Of a stretch of DNA of 64,000 nt, positions 15,880-24,941 are shown piece by piece (position 1 is the stretch's first letter; each line of letters opens with the position of its first letter). Position numbers and translations under genes: made by a program. This stretch comes from SIG440 sp045120135 (GTDB lineage: Bacteria > Bacillota > Clostridia > Monoglobales > Monoglobaceae), in NCBI GenBank assembly GCA_045120135.1, contig JBGVEN010000015.1, positions 1-64,000 of the forward strand, in the 5' to 3' direction. The notes beneath the pieces were generated by a model. The model did no database searches and was not told where the DNA came from. It saw only the letters and a program-made list of their open reading frames with translations.

Positions 15880-16554
15880 CTAATTTAAATCTCTGCCCAT
15901 ATCACAGGTGTATAACCACTCAATAACATCTCCATTGCTTACCTTGTATTCCGAGCAACCAACACCGGGAATTTTACCGTTAACACGATATGTCCATCCC
16001 GAAAGCTCACCGCCGTCAAACTCGTAGATATTGTTTATGCCTTCAATGTATGCCGAGTTGTAGGCCGGCGTCATAACAAATTCGAGATGAATCTGCTCCT
16101 TTTTAGTAACAGCTTTTAATACATCAAAAACTGAATTAGGGTCTTCATAACTTACCTCTTTTGCTGCAAGTATTATGCCGCTTTCAGGAATACATACGAG
16201 TTTTTCGGGATCAAGCTTATCCTTGCGTGAAAGCAATGTATCGCATCGTATCGATAAAATGCAATACTGTTTCTTAACTTTAACACTCTGCTCTTTCTTT
16301 TTCTCCGGCAACTGCACATTGTTTGCAGTTGCCGGTTTTTCTTCAACAATAGTGTTTGAAATGACTTCAGGTTGTTTTTCGTCAATCGGAGCAGATTCCT
16401 CCTCAACAGCATCTACTATTATTTCCTCTACTTTGGGGATGCTTTTGTTTTCTGTGTCTTCCGTCTTATTGCAACCGCATAATACACCTGAAACAACAAT
16501 TGTAAAACATACGCATACTATTACAGCTTTAAAATATTTCTTCAATATCCTCAT
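15880..16554 (-). CDS. DUF4430 domain lipoprotein (transcobalamin-like C-terminal fold)
   Basis: A 224-residue surface lipoprotein. The signal peptide ends in the lipobox LCGC (cysteine about residue 28). A Glu/Pro/Lys-rich spacer (30-95) is followed by a DUF4430 domain (about 95-220). Its end shows the family's GWTYRVNGKIPG, the YKVSNGDVIEWLY strand and a tryptophan-rich core. DUF4430 is named for similarity to the C-terminal domain of transcobalamin and intrinsic factor. Its start overlaps the stop of the S-layer protein gene (ATGA), so both are on the transcript that begins with a cobalamin riboswitch. I infer that it binds a corrinoid or related ligand at the membrane surface. No binding residues can be proven from sequence alone. 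Confidence 0.85.
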   Translation of the reverse strand: MRILKKYFKAVIVCVCFTIVVSGVLCGCNKTEDTENKSIPKVEEIIVDAVEEESAPIDEKQPEVISNTIVEEKPATANNVQLPEKKKEQSVKVKKQYCILSIRCDTLLSRKDKLDPEKLVCIPESGIILAAKEVSYEDPNSVFDVLKAVTKKEQIHLEFVMTPAYNSAYIEGINNIYEFDGGELSGWTYRVNGKIPGVGCSEYKVSNGDVIEWLYTCDMGRDLN

Positions 16555-19379
16555 AGAAGCTTCGCCATTTCCATTACAAGGGTAAGCATCTTTGCAGTTT
16601 CTGCACGGGTAGTACTTTCTGACGGAGCAAAGTTGTTGCCGCCTTTACCCCCAATTATTCCCGCTGATTGCATAAGCTTAACAGCATTTTGTGCCCAATC
16701 CGACACGCTTCTAACGTCAACAAATTCCTCTGTGCTCTGTAAATTTTCAAGACTGAGATTTATATGGTTTGCAAATCTTACAATAAAAGTTGCTGCCTGT
16801 TCACGGGTTATATTATCATCAGGGGCAAACATTTTTTCACTTACTCCACTTGTGATTTCTGCGGTCCTCGCCCAGTAAACTGCATCTGCATACCAATCAC
16901 TTTTGTTTACATCTGTAAAGCCCTCATATATATCTGCGCTTTCACCGCTTATTCTGTAAAGGAGTGTAACAAATTCAGCTCTGGTAATGTTATCATCAGG
17001 CGCAAACTCTGCCTCGCTTTTACCTTTTATAATGCCTTTTTCAACAAGCTTGCCTATATAATCTGCTGCCCAATGGCCCTTTACATCGGTAAATTGAGTT
17101 GCTGTAGTTTTCGACTCTGTTTCCGTTTCTGCTTCTATTTCGCTTTCACTTTCTGTTTCCGGCACTTTTTCATCGGCTTTTTCTTCTTCCTTTTCTTCTT
17201 TTTTATTATAGGAACCACCGCCGCCTCCGGAATAGCTTGGTTTTTTCACATCCGGAACCTCACGCTTTATTGCCATTATGTAGCCTGAATCGTTTTTATA
17301 ATAAATAATTCCCGACGAATCACATACAAGGCTGCTTGAACAATAATTTTGCATTTCAGCCGGGGGAACATATAAATCACTTCCCGAAAGACTAAGTGTA
17401 TCTCCCAAATTCGCTATTTCTATCAAATATATTCCGCCGGGATTGTTGTTGTAGGTTGTGTAAAGGTAAAGTTTGCCGGTTTCCTGTTCAAAAGCCGTAC
17501 TTAATATTGCACTGCCCTGAGCATAACCCGGTGTGCTGCATTCCGCTTTTGTGGACATAGGTGATAAAGCTGCATCAATTGCAAGATATTTGTGGCCACT
17601 TGCTGCCCACGCTCCGTCCGGACTTGCAACACCAACATATACAATTCCATCATATACCAAAGGCGTTGCTGTACACATTCCGCCAAGAGTTATCGTTTCT
17701 ATAGTTCCAAAGCTGCCATCTGCATTAAGAATAACCTTATATAAAATATTCTCTTTGGTTGCAAAATAAACACTGGCTGTATTTGCATCGTAAGCAATTG
17801 CCGTACGGATATCACCAGTAATGCCTTCAATTCTTGCAATTTCATTGCCGGTTTCTGTGTTTATACTGTAAAGAACAGCATTTCCATTATTATCTGCCGT
17901 TCCATTGTCGCTTCCAAAAACAGAAAAACCGTCACCAACATACGCGCCTGCGCCATAAAAGCCGCCAAGATGTGTTACTGTCCACTTGCAAGCTTTGGTT
18001 TCTGTATTAAGCGCCTTATTTTCATCGGTTACATCTATACAAAAGTATTTACCGTCTGCTGTTTCATCCAGCCATGTACCGCAGTAGATTTTACCATCTT
18101 TGTAGCTTATAGGGGTAAGAATCTGCCCGTCTAAAGCTTCGCTCACCCATACACTTTCAAGCGTATCGGCACGGAGAGCCTGAATTTTTCCGCTTCCTAC
18201 CGGGACAAAAACTAATCCATCTCCATAGGTAAGCGGAATTGTGCCGTATCCAATATTCCCTTCAAGACTTTCACTTGTTGTTATTACTTCTCCCGTTTCA
18301 ATATCAATTTTCTGAACAGTATTCACCTTACCTATATAAAGGCTGTTATCAACAATAATCGGTGAAGTTATCGCCTCCTGCCAGTCTGCAGAATGCTGCT
18401 TTGCCCATTTAAGCTTTGCATTATCTGTTTTTTCGGGTGTCTCAATATTTACGATGCCCATATTATCAACATTCTTTCTGAACAAAGTCCAATCGCCTAA
18501 ATACTGTGGCAGAGCCGGCGCCGGATTTATTGTTATCTGTGTTCTATATGGGATAATCGATGCTGTATTAAGTCCCGTGTTTAAATCAAGGATTGTAACA
18601 TAGTATGTACCGGGTGTGTCAAAAGTAATTTCAAATTTTCCCTCTGTACTTATATTTTCAATAAGCTCTGGATTTTCATCCATTATCCAGTCAGGATTTG
18701 AGGTTTTTACCGCAAAAACCTTTGTACTATCCAATGGAACATCTGTTGTTCCATCACCAAAAATAGGTCTTCCCATTACCTCAAAGCTAATATTAGCATC
18801 TTCGCAAGCTTCGGTTGGGTCTTCTTTCAAATATGCATAATAACCATCTATGTACCATGTCTGACTTGTGAACATTCCAACGGTAATTACATCTCCGTCC
18901 TCCAGCACAAGCTTATCGCAGGTCAGATACGGAGCATCTACTGTTTCAGGATTTGCACGGTCTATCTTATATGAAAGATTGTAATCATGGTTCCAGAATC
19001 TGTTAAGCGATGCTGAACCGGCACTTCCACCTACATCAAAAATAGCCTTATGCTCTTCATCCGTTTTGGAATATGTTTCGCCAATATAATAGGTTTCTGT
19101 TGCCTTCAAAAACAGATGCAGCAATGTAGGATTTGAGTCTTCATTTATTACCTCACCATCGCAAAAAGCTTCCATACCATAGTCTGCCAAATTAAAATAC
19201 GAAATTTCTATAGGCACTTTCGCCATCTTCTCTGAGGTTATGGGTGAATTGACAAAATCGCCGTTATCACAAATCGACAGATATACTGTTACACTATTAT
19301 TTTCCGTTGCATAAACAATGGTTACCATACTTAAAACTAAATTAACCGCTAAAATAAAACTTAATATTCTTTTTTTCAT
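16551..19379 (-). CDS. S-layer-anchored protein with DUF4430-like and PQQ-type beta-propeller domains
   Basis: A 942-residue secreted protein with a signal peptide (1-25, cleavage near VYATE). Residues about 30-200 look like a DUF4430-type domain (LVLEDGDVITVG strand near the end). An Ig-like segment follows (about 205-290). About 290-700 is a repetitive beta-propeller of the PQQ-like type, with recurring DG.VYVG and ..L.ALRADT strands. A poly-Gly and Glu-rich linker (about 700-758) leads to three SLH domains (761-942, each with FxDV...W and FAP...TRAE motifs). These anchor it to the cell wall. No enzyme active site is visible, so it is more likely a binding or scaffold protein than a quinoprotein dehydrogenase. 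It is the first gene after the cobalamin riboswitch, which points to corrinoid uptake. Confidence 0.88.
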   Translation of the reverse strand: MKKRILSFILAVNLVLSMVTIVYATENNSVTVYLSICDNGDFVNSPITSEKMAKVPIEISYFNLADYGMEAFCDGEVINEDSNPTLLHLFLKATETYYIGETYSKTDEEHKAIFDVGGSAGSASLNRFWNHDYNLSYKIDRANPETVDAPYLTCDKLVLEDGDVITVGMFTSQTWYIDGYYAYLKEDPTEACEDANISFEVMGRPIFGDGTTDVPLDSTKVFAVKTSNPDWIMDENPELIENISTEGKFEITFDTPGTYYVTILDLNTGLNTASIIPYRTQITINPAPALPQYLGDWTLFRKNVDNMGIVNIETPEKTDNAKLKWAKQHSADWQEAITSPIIVDNSLYIGKVNTVQKIDIETGEVITTSESLEGNIGYGTIPLTYGDGLVFVPVGSGKIQALRADTLESVWVSEALDGQILTPISYKDGKIYCGTWLDETADGKYFCIDVTDENKALNTETKACKWTVTHLGGFYGAGAYVGDGFSVFGSDNGTADNNGNAVLYSINTETGNEIARIEGITGDIRTAIAYDANTASVYFATKENILYKVILNADGSFGTIETITLGGMCTATPLVYDGIVYVGVASPDGAWAASGHKYLAIDAALSPMSTKAECSTPGYAQGSAILSTAFEQETGKLYLYTTYNNNPGGIYLIEIANLGDTLSLSGSDLYVPPAEMQNYCSSSLVCDSSGIIYYKNDSGYIMAIKREVPDVKKPSYSGGGGGSYNKKEEKEEEKADEKVPETESESEIEAETETESKTTATQFTDVKGHWAADYIGKLVEKGIIKGKSEAEFAPDDNITRAEFVTLLYRISGESADIYEGFTDVNKSDWYADAVYWARTAEITSGVSEKMFAPDDNITREQAATFIVRFANHINLSLENLQSTEEFVDVRSVSDWAQNAVKLMQSAGIIGGKGGNNFAPSESTTRAETAKMLTLVMEMAKLL

Positions 19380-19476
19380 TTTACCTCATTCCTTTCTATT
19401 TTTTTCCGTTTAATAATTGTTTTTTAGTATCACCCTTTCGTTTAAAATAAAAAAAGACTTTACGGCAAAATAAAAA

Positions 19477-19506
19477 GCTGCAACATAAGAAATCTTATGC
19501 TGCAGC
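19477..19506 (-). terminator. Riboswitch expression-platform terminator
   Basis: A GCTGCAGCATAAGA/CTTATGTTGCAGC stem on the minus strand, followed by TTTTTATTTT. It lies between the cobalamin aptamer and the S-layer gene, so it is likely the switch that stops transcription when B12 is bound. Confidence 0.85.
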
Positions 19507-19592
19507 CGTTTTTACGCAGGCAAAATGAAACAGGCTCTAAACGGGCGCTATAATTTCAAATACTAACCATATATACCGTAGTTGTATTTTTC

Positions 19593-19775
19593 GATTTATG
19601 CATGTCTCCCGACTTGCGCATCAACACATAACTGCCTCTGCCTTCCCGACAATTTGTCAGTGACTGCAAATTTTTGCAACGAAGCAGCCGCTCCACGCTT
19701 ACGGTGGCGGCACCGTCCGTGATTTTCACACGGTTCCATCTTAGCCACATTGAATATACAATACAATGTGGAACA
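19593..19775 (-). promoter_or_regulatory. Cobalamin (B12) riboswitch
   Basis: On the minus strand the conserved cobalamin aptamer elements appear in order. A closing stem CCACATTG/CAATGTGG (19746-19771) comes first. Then come GTGTGAAAATCACGG, the GCCGCCACCGTAAGC core, the B12 box CAGTCACTG followed by GGGAAGG, and AGTCGGGAGACATGC. Aptamer plus terminator and ribosome site lead directly into the S-layer/DUF4430 operon. Known behaviour of the class is repression by adenosylcobalamin or related corrinoids. Confidence 0.94.
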
Positions 19776-19800
19776 TAAACCAAACATATTCTTTTTTTAT

Positions 19801-19829
19801 AATGTATCACAGAAAGACGATAAAGTCAA
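19801..19829 (-). promoter_or_regulatory. Promoter of the riboswitch operon
   Basis: TTGACT (19824-19829), 17 bases, TACATT (19801-19806) on the minus strand, just upstream of the cobalamin aptamer. Confidence 0.65.
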
Positions 19830-19850
19830 TGATAATATTACCGATATATA

Positions 19851-19884
19851 AAATGAACCATAGAAGATTTTCTATGGTTCATTT
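19851..19884 (-). terminator. Terminator after xerD
   Basis: A 15-bp inverted repeat (AAATGAACCATAGAA/TTCTATGGTTCATTT), with T-rich sequence on both sides. It starts a few bases past the xerD stop codon and separates it from the riboswitch promoter. Confidence 0.75.
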
Positions 19885-19887
19885 TTT

Positions 19888-20790
19888 TTACACAGTCTGT
19901 TTCTTCTTTGCACGGGGATGTGCGTTTTTATAAACGTCCTTAAGATGTTGTTTAACCACCTGTGCGTATATCTGCGTTGAGGAAATATCGGTGTGTCCCA
20001 GCATTTCCTGTATTGATTTTAAGTCTGCACCATTTTCAAGCAGGTGTGTTGCAAAGGAATGTCTGAGTGTGTGCGGTGTTATATCTTTTGCAATATTTGC
20101 CGAAACCGCATACTGCTTTATTATCTTCCAAAATCCCTGACGGGTCATCTTGCTTCCGTTGCAATTAACAAACAAGCTATCTTCTGTTGAACCAGCCTTT
20201 ACAAAGTGACTTCTTGTCCCATCTATATAATCCTTAACCGCTTTTCGTGCAAGGGCATATACAGGAACAACACGATTTTTATCACCGTGACTACAGTTTA
20301 TGTAACCAATATTCATATCCACATCGGACATTTTAAGGTCAATCATTTCGCTTACACGCATTCCGGTGGCATAAAGTAGTTCAAGCATAGCCTTATCTCT
20401 GCGGCCCTTGTCCTTTCTTTCGTCCGGTTGACTAAGCAGGCTTTCTACCTCCTCGCTTGTAAGAACTTCGGGAAGCTTTTTCTCATTTTTAAAAGAATGA
20501 AGTTGAGCGGTGGGATCTTGAGTAATTACACCCTCGTTTTGTAAAAAACGATATAATGAGCGAATTGAGGCTAAGCTTCTGGAGACTGTGGCTGATGACT
20601 TGCCATTTTTTTGCATAGACATAAGGTAGTCGAGAACATTTGCACCATTGGTTTTTTCAATCACGAGGTCTTTCTCTTCCAAAAAATCTATGTACTTATT
20701 TATATCGCGTTTATAAGAAAGCAACGTGTTTTCTGACGCTTTTTTGATTTTTACAAGATACTTAAAATATTTCTCGGAAAGCTCTCTCAT
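19888..20790 (-). CDS. xerD: Tyrosine recombinase XerD
   Basis: A 300-residue Xer-type tyrosine recombinase, the size of chromosome-dimer resolvases. It has an N-terminal SAM-like core-binding domain (1-90). The catalytic domain has the first Arg in ATGMRVSEM, HxxR in HTLRHSFATH, the later His in LGHTDISS, and the nucleophile Tyr in TQIYAQV. There are no phage or transposon genes around it. It follows spoIIM directly, a pairing common in Clostridia. I therefore favour the housekeeping XerD role at dif over mobile-element integrase. Confidence 0.9.
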   Translation of the reverse strand: MRELSEKYFKYLVKIKKASENTLLSYKRDINKYIDFLEEKDLVIEKTNGANVLDYLMSMQKNGKSSATVSRSLASIRSLYRFLQNEGVITQDPTAQLHSFKNEKKLPEVLTSEEVESLLSQPDERKDKGRRDKAMLELLYATGMRVSEMIDLKMSDVDMNIGYINCSHGDKNRVVPVYALARKAVKDYIDGTRSHFVKAGSTEDSLFVNCNGSKMTRQGFWKIIKQYAVSANIAKDITPHTLRHSFATHLLENGADLKSIQEMLGHTDISSTQIYAQVVKQHLKDVYKNAHPRAKKKQTV

Positions 20791-20806
20791 ATCAATTCCC
20801 CTTTCT

Positions 20807-21448
20807 CTATCTGATCAAAAATGAACAGACAGTTTTTAAAATTATCGGCATAACAAAAGCATCTACCAGACTGCACATTACCGAAACTGTGATTATGCCA
20901 AGAAGATGCAAGAAGTTATTGAGATACATTTCGTTTTTTATATTTGATGCAACTCTTTGACCGCGTATACGAAAAAGAGTTGTTGCAAACTTAATATTAA
21001 ATACTGCATATACTGCCATAGCCGGCAGAAATAAAAGTAATTGTGGAAGTGCCGAAACCATAGAAAACAATACGCCCCGCAAGCCAAAAATACGTACAAA
21101 CGCCGCCATTGAAATGCCCAGCTTATAGCCTTTGGAAACAAGCTGAACAAAGCTTAGGGGCAAAAGCCACACAGATATTCCCGAAATCCACATAAACAGA
21201 ATAACTTTTATGCTGTTATATACGGAAAATCTAAATATTTCTGCACCATCTACCGTTTGAAGATTATACGCCGAAACAAAGTTTTTGACATATAAATCAA
21301 TCGATTCAAATTTATCAACCGATGACATTGATGCCGTCAGCGAACCTGTTAAGACACCCAGAAAAATGCTTAAAAATGCAAGCATATACTTCCATTTGTT
21401 TCTTTTCAGGTGGTTTGACAGATTTTTTCTGATATTTGTTCTTTTCAT
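20807..21448 (-). CDS. spoIIM: Stage II sporulation protein M
   Basis: An integral membrane protein, part of the SpoIIM/P/D complex that degrades septal peptidoglycan to drive engulfment during sporulation. It has 213 residues from the ATG that follows GGGAGAAACAAG. A longer in-frame reading adds 13 residues with no support. A cytosolic basic N-terminus is followed by a first membrane span (KYMLAFLSIFLGVLTGSL) and at least four more helices. It matches the SpoIIM family in layout and in a conserved GLRGVLFSMVSALPQ segment. It indicates an endospore-forming lineage. xerD follows 16 bases later. Confidence 0.9.
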   Translation of the reverse strand: MKRTNIRKNLSNHLKRNKWKYMLAFLSIFLGVLTGSLTASMSSVDKFESIDLYVKNFVSAYNLQTVDGAEIFRFSVYNSIKVILFMWISGISVWLLPLSFVQLVSKGYKLGISMAAFVRIFGLRGVLFSMVSALPQLLLFLPAMAVYAVFNIKFATTLFRIRGQRVASNIKNEMYLNNFLHLLGIITVSVMCSLVDAFVMPIILKTVCSFLIR

Positions 21449-21522
21449 ACTTGTTTCTCCCTTCGTAATCAGGTAACATAACCTCACTTAAAGAGTATGA
21501 AACAAGCTTTCATAATATGAAC

Positions 21523-22320
21523 TTAATTTTTTGACATTTCCTCGGCTTTTTTTACACAAGCATCAATCGCATTTGCAATTGCAGAAGAAAATCCGCTTTG
21601 TTCAAGTTCAAGAACTGCCTCAATGGTAGTTCCACCGGGTGAACAAACCGCATCCTTAAGTGCCTGCGGATGCTGATTGGTTTCAAGAACCATTTTAGCC
21701 GAGCCTTCTACCGCTTTTGATGCAAGCAACAGTGATATATCTTTGGGTATACCATATTTAACACCGCAGTCTGCCATTGCATCAATCAGCATATAAATAT
21801 ACGCAGGGCTACTGCCGTGGAGGGCGATTGCAGCGTTCATATACTTTTCGTCAAGAACCGCAACACTTCCGGCTCCTTCAAAAATTTTTTGAGCCGTGTG
21901 AATTTCGTCTTCACCAATATTTTTTCCGGGCGAAAGAACTGTCATTCCGCAATTCACCTGTGCTGGCGTGTTGGGCATAGCTCTGATAATTCTGACATTT
22001 TCGCCTAAACTTTTGTGAAGCGTGCCAAGAGTAACACCGGCAGCAATTGAAATTACAAGCTTTTCTTTAACAGCATCTGCAGTTTCTTTTATAACAAGAG
22101 GCAAAATATTGGGTTTTACCGCGTATATTACCACATCACTTGCGTTACACACGGCAATATTATCAGTTGTTGTTGAAACCCCAAAATCCGCCCACTTAGT
22201 AAGACATTCTGACGAAGCATCACTTATATATAAATCCTCCGCCTTGACCGCGCCGGATTTCAAAAAGCCTTTAGCCAGCGCACTTGCCATATTGCCTGAA
22301 CCGATTATGCCGACTTTCAT
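21523..22320 (-). CDS. proC: Pyrroline-5-carboxylate reductase
   Basis: The last step of proline synthesis, reducing pyrroline-5-carboxylate with NAD(P)H. It has 265 residues. The Rossmann motif GIIGSGNMASAL is at the start, with the conserved RAMPNTPAQVNCGMT segment mid-protein. The C-terminal dimerisation helices contain CSPGGTTIEAV. The ATG used follows AAAGGGTG; a GTG three codons earlier is not preferred. It is 13 bases from the upstream aminotransferase gene and probably cotranscribed. Confidence 0.95.
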   Translation of the reverse strand: MKVGIIGSGNMASALAKGFLKSGAVKAEDLYISDASSECLTKWADFGVSTTTDNIAVCNASDVVIYAVKPNILPLVIKETADAVKEKLVISIAAGVTLGTLHKSLGENVRIIRAMPNTPAQVNCGMTVLSPGKNIGEDEIHTAQKIFEGAGSVAVLDEKYMNAAIALHGSSPAYIYMLIDAMADCGVKYGIPKDISLLLASKAVEGSAKMVLETNQHPQALKDAVCSPGGTTIEAVLELEQSGFSSAIANAIDACVKKAEEMSKN

Positions 22321-22333
22321 CAAAATCACCCTT

Positions 22334-23530
22334 TTAGAATTCGTTGTTGATATATTTTTCTATTCTGTCAAGACCTTCCTTAATGTTTTCCATTGACGTA
22401 GCATAAGAAAGCCTAACATATCCGTCGATACCGAAACCTTCGCTGGGAACCATTGCAACAAGTGCTCTTTCGAGGATATCATCGCAAAGCTCGCTTGCTG
22501 TGTTAAATACTTTACCATATCTTTCCTTGCCCAGAAGTTCTTTTACATTCATAAATATATAGAATGCACCATTGGGCTTTCTGCAGCTGATACCGTCCAT
22601 CGAATTAATTCTGTCGACCATATAGTCACGGCGTTTGATATATTCTGTACGCATAGCATCAACAGATGACTGGTCACCAAGGAGAGCTTCAACCGATGCA
22701 GCCTGAGCAATGGAGTTGGGGTTTGATGTTGCGTGGCTCTGGATATTTGACATAGCTTTTGCAACTGATGCATTTGATGCAGTATAGCCTATTCTCCAGC
22801 CGGTCATAGCATACGCTTTTGCCATACCGTTTACAATAATGGTAAGGTTCTTTATCTCTTCGCCAAAGGTTGCAATACTGATATGCTCACCCTCGTAAAT
22901 GAGTTTTTCGTAAATTTCGTCAAGAATTACATATATATTATGCTTAACTGCGATATCCGCAATCTTTTTGAGAACGTCTTCTGTGTAAACCATACCTGTA
23001 GGGTTGCTGGGTGTGTTTAGAATCAAGGCACGGGTTTTGGGAGTTATTGCATCTTCAAGCTCTTCAGGAGAAAACTTGAAATCGTTTTCTTCGCTTGTGT
23101 TGAGATACTTAGGAACGCCACCTGCCATTTTAACCATTTCGGGATAGCTTACCCAAAAAGGTGCGGGAATAATAACCTCATCGCCTTTTTCGCAGATTGC
23201 CATAAAGATATTTGTAAGTGAGTGCTTTGCACCATTACTTACAACAATATTTTCAATACCGAAATCAAGACCGCAATCGTCCTTGAATTTTTTACAAATT
23301 GCCTGCTTAAGCTCAACTGTACCTGATGCAGGGGTATACTTTGTAAAGCCGTTCTCAATTGCTGCGATTGCGGCTTTATTTATATTTTCAGGTGTTGCAA
23401 AATCCGGCTCGCCTGCGCCGAATCCAACAACCGGAATTCCTTCCTTTTTCATTTGTTTAAACTTCGCATCCAAAAACAAAGTGGGTGAGGGGCTTACCGC
23501 CTTTGCCATTTCTGAAATATAAGTTTGCAT
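22334..23530 (-). CDS. Class I pyridoxal-phosphate aminotransferase (aspartate-type)
   Basis: A 398-residue fold-type I aminotransferase. It has N-terminal FGAGEPDFATP, the NTPSNPTG motif, and the PLP lysine in VNGMAKAYAMTGWRIGY. Near the C-terminus, GYVRLSYA contains the arginine that binds the substrate alpha-carboxylate. It resembles AspC/AspB-type enzymes of Clostridia. The exact amino-donor preference (Asp, aromatic or other) cannot be read from the sequence. It has its own promoter (23572-23600) and is followed closely by proC. Confidence 0.9.
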   Translation of the reverse strand: MQTYISEMAKAVSPSPTLFLDAKFKQMKKEGIPVVGFGAGEPDFATPENINKAAIAAIENGFTKYTPASGTVELKQAICKKFKDDCGLDFGIENIVVSNGAKHSLTNIFMAICEKGDEVIIPAPFWVSYPEMVKMAGGVPKYLNTSEENDFKFSPEELEDAITPKTRALILNTPSNPTGMVYTEDVLKKIADIAVKHNIYVILDEIYEKLIYEGEHISIATFGEEIKNLTIIVNGMAKAYAMTGWRIGYTASNASVAKAMSNIQSHATSNPNSIAQAASVEALLGDQSSVDAMRTEYIKRRDYMVDRINSMDGISCRKPNGAFYIFMNVKELLGKERYGKVFNTASELCDDILERALVAMVPSEGFGIDGYVRLSYATSMENIKEGLDRIEKYINNEF

Positions 23531-23571
23531 TTTCTTCCTCCCAAACTATCTAAAAAACATTAATAAAGGTT

Positions 23572-23600
23572 ATTGTACTACACTTTTCAACAAATTTCAA
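23572..23600 (-). promoter_or_regulatory. Promoter of aminotransferase-proC
   Basis: TTGAAA (23595-23600), 17 bases, TACAAT (23572-23577) on the minus strand, about 40 bases ahead of the aminotransferase ATG. Confidence 0.65.
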
Positions 23601-23615
23601 GAGTTTTGAACAAAT

Positions 23616-24554
23616 TTATCCAATTACATTGTTAAACAGCCTTAAAAAATTTCCACCAGCAAGCTTTGAAACCAACTCTTCACTATACCCAAGCTTTAAA
23701 AGGCTGTCAAAAATTTTCTCTAAGTCATCCGCTCCGCTCAAAGATTGAGGCAATGCATCAATTCCGTCAAAATCTGAACCTATGCCAATATTATTTTCAC
23801 CGCCCAATGCCATAATATACTCAATATGGCGAAGTATGTCGCAAATCTTACAGGTACTATCTGAAACAAATTCCGGATAAATATTAATACCTACGCAACC
23901 ATTATTTTCTATAATTGCTTTTATCTGTGCATCGCTTAAGTTTCTTGGGTGGTTTTTGATTTTTTTCACATTTGAATGTGTTGCCGAAATTGGCATTTTG
24001 CTGTATTCAATAACATCCCAAAAGCTTTTTTCGGACATATGCGACACATCAATCAGCATACCAATACGATTCATTTCACCCACGACTATTTTGCCAAAGT
24101 CAGTAAGTCCATTATTTTCATCTGACATAACTCCGTCTGCAATTTCATTTTGATAATTCCAGCAAAGCGTAAGTATTCTGACACCCATTTCATAGAATAT
24201 TTCAAGGTTTTCTATCTTACCCTCTAACGCCTCCCCGCCCTCTATACTGAGGAGTCCGGCAACTTTTTTCTTCTCTACTGCTGAATAAATATCCATAGCC
24301 GAATTACAATGTTCAATAATATCGGTATTTTTCATACATTCTTCCCGATACTTTGTGATAAGCTGTATGCATCTTTCCTTGGGCGGTAGCACATCATTCT
24401 CCTTGTCTATAAATGCAGCAAAAACCTGAACACAGCTTCTCTCTCTGTTTTTAAGTCGGACAAGGTCGAGATGTAAGTCATTTTCACGAAGTGCTTTATT
24501 ATTATCACATATCTTTTGCAAGGTGTCGCAATGAGCATCAAACAAAATATTCAA
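23616..24554 (-). CDS. Membrane-dipeptidase-like metallopeptidase (family M19)
   Basis: A renal-dipeptidase-type zinc enzyme, about 312 residues. It has the N-terminal DAHCDT metal motif, the bridging Glu in SIEGGEAL, the His residues in DVSHMSEK and SATHSN, and a final GIGSDFDG motif. All expected metal ligands are present. I start at a TTG with GGAGG six bases upstream. It lies one base after the yraN stop, and the encoded protein then begins NILFDAHCDT as family members do. No signal peptide is seen, so it is probably cytoplasmic. Confidence 0.9.
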   Translation of the reverse strand: MNILFDAHCDTLQKICDNNKALRENDLHLDLVRLKNRERSCVQVFAAFIDKENDVLPPKERCIQLITKYREECMKNTDIIEHCNSAMDIYSAVEKKKVAGLLSIEGGEALEGKIENLEIFYEMGVRILTLCWNYQNEIADGVMSDENNGLTDFGKIVVGEMNRIGMLIDVSHMSEKSFWDVIEYSKMPISATHSNVKKIKNHPRNLSDAQIKAIIENNGCVGINIYPEFVSDSTCKICDILRHIEYIMALGGENNIGIGSDFDGIDALPQSLSGADDLEKIFDSLLKLGYSEELVSKLAGGNFLRLFNNVIG

Positions 24555-24555
24555 T

Positions 24556-24939
24556 TTAAACCTCCAAAAACACCTGCTCATAATGATTTATTTCTTCAAG
24601 ATTAAATGTAGCTCCGTCGAAACCGCCGTAAACCTCAATAACATCAAATCTAATATTTAATTCTGTGGGGTTGTTTGAAAGATACCACTTTGCCGTATTA
24701 ACAATTTTCTGTTTTTTATAATATGTAACAGCCTCGGCAGGCGTGCCGAATTTTTCGGATTTTCGGGTTTTGACCTCGACAAAAACTAAATCATCCTTAT
24801 TCTTTGCGATTATATCAATTTCGCCTATTTTATTTCTGTAATTTCTTTCGACTATTTTATAGCCTTTTTTCTTCAAAATTGCCGCTGCCGCATCTTCTCC
24901 GCACTGCCCGGTAAGCTTATTTTTTAACCCTATCATCAT
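24556..24939 (-). CDS. YraN/UPF0102 family nuclease-fold protein
   Basis: A 127-residue protein of the UPF0102 family with a restriction-endonuclease-like core. It has GQCGEDAAAAILKKKGY near the N-terminus. GEIDIIAKNKDDLVFVEVKTRK supplies the D...ExK catalytic-type residues. The family is usually beside rnhB, as here (2 bases apart). Its biochemical role is not established. Confidence 0.9.
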   Translation of the reverse strand: MMIGLKNKLTGQCGEDAAAAILKKKGYKIVERNYRNKIGEIDIIAKNKDDLVFVEVKTRKSEKFGTPAEAVTYYKKQKIVNTAKWYLSNNPTELNIRFDVIEVYGGFDGATFNLEEINHYEQVFLEV

Positions 24940-24941
24940 CG

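Noticed and set aside
16551..19379. Reading the S-layer protein as a PQQ quinoprotein dehydrogenase
   Set aside because: The beta-propeller repeats resemble the PQQ-like fold only in general pattern. I saw no dehydrogenase active-site Asp or disulfide motif, and it is riboswitch- and SLH-linked.
19888..20790. XerD-like gene as an integrase of a mobile element
   Set aside because: No phage or transposon genes are nearby, and the spoIIM neighbour and 300-residue length fit the chromosomal recombinase.
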